Assembly: GCA_937966095.1 (NCBI GenBank)
Contig: CALCKF010000012.1
Span: 1-21,189 of the forward strand
DNA: 21,189 nucleotides
DNA from: an uncultured Eubacterium sp.
Lineage (GTDB): Bacteria; Bacillota; Clostridia; Peptostreptococcales; Anaerovoracaceae
Direction of reading: 5' to 3'
The notes beneath the pieces were generated by a model, which was given only the letters and a program-made list of their open reading frames with translations, was not told where the DNA came from and made no database searches. Below, in pieces: positions 16,953-21,189 of the stretch. Position 1 is the first letter of the stretch. Each line of letters begins with the position of its first letter. The position numbers and the translations under genes were made by a program.

Positions 16953-18389
16953 TCATACGTTGATGTCCGCATGTATACCGAGGACATCACGGTTTTTTTC
17001 CAATACAGGTCTGACAAGCGTTTCCAGGAAATCCTCGGTCTGGCTTTCAGCGCAGCCTGTGAAGTTTTCCGGTTTCATCAGAGTCAGAAGCTGTTCTTTA
17101 GTCATATTGAAAGCAGGATCAGCGGCTATCCTGTCAAGAAGATCATTATCAGCGCCGTCTTCCTTTACTCTTTTTCCTGCCGCCATAGAATGCTGACGTA
17201 TCTTCTCATGGAGTATCTGTCTGTCCCCACCGGCTTTTACCGCATCCATCATTATATTTTCGGTAGCCATGAAGGGCAGTTCACTCATAAGGCGGGCATG
17301 TATGACTTTAGGATATACGACAAGACCTGAGGTTATGTTCATATAAAGTTCCAGTATCCCGTCAGCTGCGAGGAAGCTTTCCGAAACACTGAGCCGTTTG
17401 TTGGCGGAATCATCCAGTGTTCTTTCAAACCATTGTGTAGAGGCCGTGATGGCAGGGTTAAGCACTCCGGCTATTACAAAATTTGAAAGAGCGGCTATAC
17501 GTTCCGAACGCATAGGATTTCTTTTATATGCCATTGCTGAAGATCCGATCTGATTTTTCTCAAAAGGCTCTTCCACTTCTTTCAGGTGCTGCAGCAGCCT
17601 TATATCATTACTGAATTTATGAGCACTCTGGGCTATCCCTGCAAGAATGTTAAGTACTCTGGTATCGACTTTTCTTGAGTATGTCTGACCGGATACGGCA
17701 TAACAGCTTTCAAATCCCATTTTTTTAGCAATAAGGCCATCCAGCTTCCGCACCTTGTCGATATCTCCGTCAAAAAGCTCAAGGAAGCTTGCCTGGGTGC
17801 CTGTGGTACCCTTAGACCCGAGAAGTTTCATATTTTCAAGTATATGATCCAGATCCTCAAGATCCATCAGAAGATCCTGAATCCATAGAGTTGCACGTTT
17901 CCCTACTGTCGTAGGCTGTGCAGGCTGGAAATGCGTGAAGCCTAAAGCAGGCATAGCCTTATATCTCTCTGCAAAATCAGCAAGATTTGATATTACGTTG
18001 ATAAGTTTTTTTCTTATGAGTTTAAGACCCTCGGTCATTATTATGAGATCTGTGTTATCGCCTACATAGCATGATGTGGCGCCAAGATGGATTATACCTT
18101 TGGCGTTGGGACACTGCAGGCCGTATGCATACACATGCGACATGACATCGTGGCGAACTTCTTTTTCGCGTTTTTTTGCCACATCATAATTTATATCTTC
18201 CGCCGCAGCCCTGAGCTCGGCGATCTGCTGATCTGTTATCGGAAGACCCAGCTCCTGCTCTGCTTCAGCGAGCGCTATCCAGAGCTTTCTCCATGTTCTG
18301 AACTTCATTTCAGGAGAAAAAAGATATTTCATCTCCTTGCTGGGATATCTTTCAGATAATGAACTTATATAGTTCTTCATATCATCCAT
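16953..18389 (-). CDS. purB: Adenylosuccinate lyase
   Basis: Fumarase/aspartase-superfamily lyase that splits adenylosuccinate to AMP and fumarate, and SAICAR to AICAR in de novo purine synthesis. The superfamily signature is GSSAMAYKRNPMRSE, with Ala at a position where Pro is common in relatives I recall; the signature allows variation there. The substrate-contacting segments GIIHLGATSCYVGDNTD and GFTHFQPAQPTTVGKR (catalytic-His region) are intact. At 478 residues it is the longer type found in Clostridia and eukaryotes rather than the 430-residue Bacillus type. AAGGAG lies 7 nt before ATG 18389. It is the first gene of the six-gene minus-strand unit. Confidence 0.97.
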   Translation of the reverse strand: MDDMKNYISSLSERYPSKEMKYLFSPEMKFRTWRKLWIALAEAEQELGLPITDQQIAELRAAAEDINYDVAKKREKEVRHDVMSHVYAYGLQCPNAKGIIHLGATSCYVGDNTDLIIMTEGLKLIRKKLINVISNLADFAERYKAMPALGFTHFQPAQPTTVGKRATLWIQDLLMDLEDLDHILENMKLLGSKGTTGTQASFLELFDGDIDKVRKLDGLIAKKMGFESCYAVSGQTYSRKVDTRVLNILAGIAQSAHKFSNDIRLLQHLKEVEEPFEKNQIGSSAMAYKRNPMRSERIAALSNFVIAGVLNPAITASTQWFERTLDDSANKRLSVSESFLAADGILELYMNITSGLVVYPKVIHARLMSELPFMATENIMMDAVKAGGDRQILHEKIRQHSMAAGKRVKEDGADNDLLDRIAADPAFNMTKEQLLTLMKPENFTGCAESQTEDFLETLVRPVLEKNRDVLGIHADINV

Positions 18390-18438
18390 AATTCTGCTCC
18401 TTATAAATAGTGATTTGTATTTAGAACATACATATTTA

Positions 18439-18468
18439 ATTATACCATAACAGATTATAATAAAACAA
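18439..18468 (-). promoter_or_regulatory. purB: Promoter of the purB-purA-hydA-amidase-alr-DUF4430 unit
   Basis: Read on the minus strand, TTGTTT (18468-18463) and TATAAT (18444-18439) are 18 nt apart. TGG precedes the -10, an extended -10 element. It ends 49 nt upstream of the purB start. No riboswitch-like fold or obvious PurR-type box was seen in the leader. Confidence 0.7.
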
Positions 18469-18525
18469 GGAGCATGGATGTGATAATTGCAATGTTTTCA
18501 GCGATTTTAACAAAAATTCTGCGGA

Positions 18526-19410
18526 TCAGATCTTTTCAGAACTGTTTCTGCCAGAAAAGATATATGTTATCAGAGCAGCAATGATTACGAGACTGCAGCC
18601 TATTACGGATGTTGTATCAAGGACTTCTCCTAAAAATACATATCCGAGGATTATTGAAAAAACGATACCGGAATAATTATAGATGCTTACTTCCGATGCA
18701 GATGCCATACGGTATGAGTAGGTAAGCGCTATTTGTCCGAAGCCTCCGAATATGCCTATAAGCATAAGCATTGCCAGTTCCTTTGGAGATGGCATCACGA
18801 AATCAAACATCATAAAAGGAATGCATGCTAAAACGCAAAATGTCGAAAAATGCATGATTATGGTCATCCCGTCGACTTTGTTCTTGAAATATGCAAGAAG
18901 AGTGTATGAAACACTGGAAAAGAATGCGCACAGAAATGCCATGAAAAGAGGGAAAAGATTGGAATTGAATGCGGGATTTGCGACAAAAGCTGCTCCGGCA
19001 AAGGCTATGATAAGTGCCGGGATCTGCACTTTGCGTATCTTTTCCTTCAGGAATATGGCTGCCCACAGCGTGATCATGAAAGGAGAGAGTTTCATAAGAG
19101 TGGAAACATCGCCTTGATTGGCGTGGGCGACTGCATAGAATTGTGTTATGAGGCCGAGAAATCCGAAAATTGAACGTACAAAAAGAAGAGGCTGATTCTT
19201 CTTTGTACCGAAGAGCGAACCGCCCGATCTTTTAAGCAGTATAAAACTGAGAACAAGGGTAACTATGTTTCTGAAAAAAACCTGTTCCATGATGGGTATC
19301 GTCGATCCCGACAGATTTATAGGTATCTGCATTGCCGAAAACAGGAATGCTGATATCAGCATCAGGACTATACCCTTCTGTCTGCTTGGCGTTTCATTTA
19401 AAGAAGCCAT
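18526..19410 (-). CDS. EamA/DMT-family transporter
   Basis: Integral membrane protein of the drug/metabolite transporter superfamily. Two EamA repeats give about ten hydrophobic segments over 294 residues, with the conserved pattern FFRNIV in the first repeat and YNYSGIVFSIILGYVFLGE in the second. Substrate is unknown; relatives export amino acids, metabolites or S-adenosylmethionine. GAGGTGA precedes ATG 19410. It lies 27 nt after the small NrdD-like gene and is probably co-transcribed with it. No strong terminator was seen between it and the purB promoter, so some read-through into that unit is possible. Confidence 0.88.
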   Translation of the reverse strand: MASLNETPSRQKGIVLMLISAFLFSAMQIPINLSGSTIPIMEQVFFRNIVTLVLSFILLKRSGGSLFGTKKNQPLLFVRSIFGFLGLITQFYAVAHANQGDVSTLMKLSPFMITLWAAIFLKEKIRKVQIPALIIAFAGAAFVANPAFNSNLFPLFMAFLCAFFSSVSYTLLAYFKNKVDGMTIIMHFSTFCVLACIPFMMFDFVMPSPKELAMLMLIGIFGGFGQIALTYSYRMASASEVSIYNYSGIVFSIILGYVFLGEVLDTTSVIGCSLVIIAALITYIFSGRNSSEKI

Positions 19411-19437
19411 TTAAGAATTTCACCTCATTCATCAAAG

Positions 19438-19740
19438 CTAGGAAATTTTCTCGATGGCTGCCGGCTCATCCGCGGACCAGGAGCCGAGGGAGTGTTTGAC
19501 ACGGTCAGCTTCTTCAGCGGCCTTTGCATCGTTCCATGTATCCATGGTTCCTACGAGATATCCTGTTATCCTTCTTATTCTTTCAAAAGGCACATGAGAG
19601 AATGTGTAGCTGAGATCAGCATATTCGCCGTCCAAATGTATATCAAGCTTTTCCAGCTTTCGGTTATATTTTTCCTGCAGATAATCTACATAAGCCTGAG
19701 CTTCCTTGGGATCTGCGTTTCCTGTTATTATGACTGACAT
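19438..19740 (-). CDS. Small NrdD-type protein with glycyl-radical-like C-terminus
   Basis: A 100-residue cytoplasmic protein with a strong AAAGGAGG ribosome site. The second half, RRITGYLVG (56-64) followed by NDAKAAEEADRVKH (70-83), resembles the C-terminal glycyl-radical segment of anaerobic ribonucleotide reductase NrdD. As I recall, E. coli NrdD has RTCGYLGNP, with Gly681 as the radical site, and then RVKH 21 residues on; here Gly60 is 20 residues before RVKH. The catalytic barrel and zinc-cysteine site of NrdD are absent. It may be a stand-alone member of the NRDD family, perhaps a replacement part like GrcA/YfiD for pyruvate formate-lyase, but that role is speculative. Assignment to the family is moderately sure. 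Confidence 0.6.
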   Translation of the reverse strand: MSVIITGNADPKEAQAYVDYLQEKYNRKLEKLDIHLDGEYADLSYTFSHVPFERIRRITGYLVGTMDTWNDAKAAEEADRVKHSLGSWSADEPAAIEKIS

Positions 19741-20071
19741 GATAGGTCCTCCTTTGGATATTAAATGATGTGTATCAACATCATCTGGAGCTGATTATAC
19801 ACCCGGGCACCATATTTTGTATATAGCAACAGAACAAAAAAACATCAAAAAAACAATCTGGACTAAAATAATCCGATTATTTTGTATAATACATCTGATA
19901 ATCTCTTTCAGCTTCTGAAATAAGCGGAGAAAGAGACTATTGCCGACGGTTTGCAGACAAGTGTGTTACAGCAATTGTAAAAAGTTAAGGTAATAAAGTA
20001 TGAAGTGACTCTTGAAAAACTTTTTCAATGTGGTATTATATATAAGACTTTAAATGAAATATATAACATGT
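19741..20071. other. Structured intergenic region without a credible gene
   Basis: No convincing coding frame. It holds an inverted repeat ATGATGT-6-ACATCAT (19765-19784) in the leader of the NrdD-like gene and a minus-strand TATAAT (19799-19794) just upstream of it. A 19-bp AT-rich dyad lies at 19865-19883, followed by a plus-strand TATAAT (19885-19890) without a good -35. A compound hairpin spans 19902-19936 (outer stem TCTCTTTC/GAAAGAGA, inner GCTT/AAGC). The tRNA promoter is at its right end. Confidence 0.6.
20012..20039 (+). promoter_or_regulatory. Promoter in front of the tRNA-Arg fragment
   Basis: TTGAAA (20012-20017) and TATTAT (20034-20039) are spaced by 16 nt, with TGG before the -10. 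Transcription would start about 25 nt before the tRNA-like 5' end at 20072, as expected for a genuine tRNA promoter, although the tRNA it serves is now broken. Confidence 0.65.
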
Positions 20072-20110
20072 GCCTCTATAGTTAAATGGATATAACAAAC
20101 CCCTCCTAAG
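20072..20110 (+). pseudogene. 5' half of a tRNA-Arg(CCT), broken at the anticodon loop
   Basis: The sequence folds as a tRNA up to position 39: acceptor strand GCCTCTA, T8 A9, D stem GTTA/TAAC with loop AATGGATA, A26, anticodon-stem strand AACCC and loop CTCCTAA with anticodon CCT (20105-20107), then one G. After this, GAATA cannot pair with AACCC, and no T arm or 3' acceptor follows. It differs clearly from the complete tRNA-Arg(CCT) at 20194, apart from the nine bases CCTCCTAAG that both share. It is thus the front half of a different isoacceptor gene cut exactly at its anticodon loop. Confidence 0.75.
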
Positions 20111-20126
20111 AATATGTTATAACGAC

Positions 20127-20145
20127 CGCCTTTCGGGCAAAGGCG
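20127..20145. repeat. Short hairpin between the two tRNA sequences
   Basis: CGCCTTT (20127-20133) pairs perfectly with AAAGGCG (20139-20145) across CGGGC. No T run follows. It begins 17 nt after the broken anticodon loop and directly precedes the second tRNA promoter. Its role is unknown; a terminator stub or recombination-site arm is possible. Confidence 0.5.
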
Positions 20146-20146
20146 A

Positions 20147-20175
20147 TTGACATTGAGTAAGTTTAAGACTAAAAT
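20147..20175 (+). promoter_or_regulatory. Promoter of the complete tRNA-Arg
   Basis: A consensus TTGACA (20147-20152) is followed after 17 nt by TAAAAT (20170-20175). This places the start site about 10 nt before the tRNA 5' end at 20194. Confidence 0.8.
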
Positions 20176-20193
20176 TGAATAGATTTTAAAGAT

Positions 20194-20270
20194 GTTTCCG
20201 TAGCTCAGCTGGATAGAGCGACCGCCTCCTAAGCGGTAGGTCGGGTGTTCGAATCACCTCGGGAACGCCA
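20194..20270 (+). tRNA. tRNA-Arg(CCT)
   Basis: Complete 77-nt tRNA gene with encoded CCA. Acceptor GTTTCCG pairs with CGGGAAC (one G-U), followed by discriminator G. The D stem is GCTC/GAGC and the anticodon stem ACCGC/GCGGT, with loop CTCCTAA and anticodon CCT at 20228-20230, reading AGG. The T arm is GGGTG-TTCGAAT-CACCT. It has its own promoter and terminator. AGG and AGA codons are common in the neighbouring genes, so the tRNA matters for expression. Confidence 0.97.
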
Positions 20271-20277
20271 AAAACTC

Positions 20278-20319
20278 CGCCGGAAAACCCAGTAAAATCA
20301 AGGGTTTCCGGCGTTTTTT
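20278..20319 (+). terminator. Terminator of tRNA-Arg
   Basis: The arm CGCCGGAAAACCC (20278-20290) pairs with GGGTTTCCGGCG (20302-20313), with one bulged A and an 11-nt loop, then a 6-T run. It lies 7 nt after the tRNA CCA end. Confidence 0.9.
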
Positions 20320-20358
20320 CATTTTTACGGAAAAAGTGAAAAATCGTAAAATTCACAG

Positions 20359-20524
20359 ATTTTCATTAGCAAAATCTCCGTCAGCTAATGGAAATTAGGA
20401 CGAATGTCGTCCGCCTTTCAGGTGAACGACTTGCTAATAAAAATTAGCAGGATTTTCGCTATTTTGCTAATGAAAATGCCCTCTCTGCTAATGGCAGAAA
20501 AATTCGAGCAAAATTCCTGCTAAT
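20359..20524. repeat. Cluster of GCTAAT inverted repeats and hairpins
   Basis: ATTTTCATTAGCAAAAT (20359-20375) recurs as its exact reverse complement at 20461-20477. GCTAAT or ATTAGC occurs seven times: 20365, 20384, 20433, 20443, 20466, 20487 and 20519. Local hairpins include CTAAT-GGAA-ATTAG (20385-20398), GGACGA-ATG-TCGTCC (20398-20412), TGCTAAT-4-ATTAGCA (20432-20449) and TCTGC-TAATG-GCAGA (20485-20499). The arrangement allows both a long outer stem and nested small stems. Confidence 0.75.
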
Positions 20525-20640
20525 GAATAAGGCGTTCGTTACCCTGTTAATTCGTTCATTTAGGGGTGGTCAAGCGACAATCGCACACTACTTCTATGCC
20601 ATTTCTTATTATATAATTGCGGTAACAGGAGGTGGTTGTT

Positions 20641-20820
20641 TTGAAAGAACAAAAATATCATTTATACCTTTCCAAGGACGAATACAGCGAAGTGCTGCAA
20701 TCACTTATCCGTTTGAAGAACAGCCTGATAGCACAAGGCAGATACACGGACGCAGCAGATGATATTCTTTGCAAGGTGCTTTCAGCCAAGAAAAGAAAGT
20801 TCAAAATCAAATATATCTGA
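20641..20820 (+). CDS. Small conserved protein of mobile-element type
   Basis: Encodes a 59-residue, lysine-rich cytoplasmic protein (KEQKYHLYLSKDEYSEVLQ at the start, KVLSAKKRKFKIKYI at the end), probably mostly helical. I recognise this sequence type from conjugative or integrative elements of gut Clostridia, by recall only; no function is known to me. The start is TTG 20641: AGGAGG at 20627-20632 is 8 nt upstream, while the upstream in-frame GTG (20632) overlaps that ribosome site. A hairpin terminator follows 8 nt after the stop. Confidence 0.75.
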   Translation: MKEQKYHLYLSKDEYSEVLQSLIRLKNSLIAQGRYTDAADDILCKVLSAKKRKFKIKYI

Positions 20821-20828
20821 ACACGAAT

Positions 20829-20860
20829 AAAGACCGCCTACACTTTTGTAAGCGGTCTTT
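20829..20860 (+). terminator. Terminator after the small mobile-type gene
   Basis: AAAGACCGC (20829-20837) pairs with GCGGTCTTT (20852-20860) over a 14-nt loop that can itself pair TAC with GTA. The T run is only three bases on the plus strand. The A run on the left arm could also give some termination for the minus-strand gene that ends at 20896. Confidence 0.7.
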
Positions 20861-20895
20861 GCTAATTTAGAGTAAGTTAGACAAACTGGAATTTA

Positions 20896-21117
20896 TTAGG
20901 CAAACAGAATAAGTGCAACACCTGTGATAAGCAGAACTATACCAACAACAAACTCTATCATTCCCACTTTCTTTGCGTATTCTTCTTTCTTCCGACCGGC
21001 TTTGAAATCCGCCTCAAAACCGTTGATAAGATTGTATTTCTTTTTAAAGTAAATGAAGTATCCAAACAGAAGGAATGCCAATCCCAGAACTACAGCCAAT
21101 ACCTTTAGGAATATCAT
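20896..21117 (-). CDS. DUF3784-family small membrane protein
   Basis: Encodes a 73-residue protein with two transmembrane helices (about residues 3-24 and 51-72) flanking a basic, charged loop that reads YNLINGFEADFKAGRKKEEYAKKVG, given here as residues 28-52. This hairpin topology and the loop pattern fit DUF3784, a family of unknown function widespread in Firmicutes. GGAGGTG precedes ATG 21117. A TATAAT on the minus strand at 21171-21166 may be its -10 box, but the -35 would fall at the window edge. It runs opposite to the small gene before it. Confidence 0.78.
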   Translation of the reverse strand: MIFLKVLAVVLGLAFLLFGYFIYFKKKYNLINGFEADFKAGRKKEEYAKKVGMIEFVVGIVLLITGVALILFA

Positions 21118-21189
21118 ATAAACACCTCCACAAAAAATTCAAATTTGTCTTTCTCTTAATTTCCTATTATACACCAAAATTATGAATAT

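Larger units (their letters stand above)
20271..20640. other. Non-coding, hairpin-rich region downstream of tRNA-Arg
   Basis: No credible protein-coding gene. After the tRNA terminator it holds a cluster of GCTAAT/ATTAGC motifs and small hairpins (annotated separately). Then comes a leader with a TATAAT at 20612-20617 (no clear -35) and AGGAGG at 20627-20632 for the next small gene. Confidence 0.6.

Noticed and set aside
20523..20762. Open frame encoding MNKAFVTLLIRSFRGG... over the leader and start of the small mobile-type gene
   Set aside because: It has no ribosome site and crosses the hairpin-rich leader. It overlaps in another frame the gene at 20641, which has a clear AGGAGG and a more protein-like sequence.
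1..21189. CRISPR array, phage genes, toxin-antitoxin pair or anti-phage defence cluster
   Set aside because: No spaced direct repeats, no capsid, integrase or transposase sequence, and no recognisable defence proteins occur in any frame within this window.

Overview
The window looks like an origin-proximal segment of a low-GC anaerobic Clostridia-type genome (Bacillota). The gene order jag (5' end cut off by the window start), mnmE, mnmG, rsmG, noc, parA, parB is the classic Firmicutes block next to oriC. Codon use rich in AGA and ATA, lipoprotein signals and strong GGAGG ribosome sites agree with this. A more precise family cannot be justified from sequence alone.

Layout. Positions 2-8995 carry plus-strand genes: an RNA-binding Jag/KhpB protein, the tRNA wobble-uridine modification pair MnmE/MnmG, the 16S rRNA methyltransferase RsmG, the ParB paralogue Noc, then ParA-ParB bracketed by two parS sites (5624-5639, canonical; 7459-7474, one-base variant). 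These are followed by an SprT-like zinc metalloprotein and a 7-TM protein with a C-terminal LuxR helix-turn-helix. Positions 9085-11280 encode a large M28 lipoprotein peptidase. A strong bidirectional hairpin (11294-11335) separates it from a minus-strand unit.

Positions 18468-11294 (minus strand) form a compact six-gene transcription unit, with a recognisable promoter at one end and a terminator at the other: purB, purA, dihydropyrimidinase/hydantoinase, a carbamoylase-type amidohydrolase, alanine racemase and a DUF4430 lipoprotein. It joins the two IMP-to-AMP steps to cyclic-amide and ureido-acid hydrolysis and an amino-acid racemase. Upstream, also on the minus strand, lie an EamA-type exporter and a 100-residue protein that looks like a free-standing copy of the NrdD glycyl-radical C-terminus.

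From about 19741 to the end the DNA changes character. A 330-bp structured spacer is followed by a tRNA promoter and a tRNA-Arg(CCT) that is intact only as far as the anticodon loop. Next come a second, complete tRNA-Arg(CCT) with its own promoter and terminator, and a 200-bp region dense in GCTAAT hairpins. The window ends with two small accessory genes: a 59-residue protein of a type I associate with conjugative elements, and a DUF3784 membrane protein. I read this as the probable edge of an integrated element, or its scar, at a tRNA-Arg gene. No integrase is visible, so the element itself is unproven.
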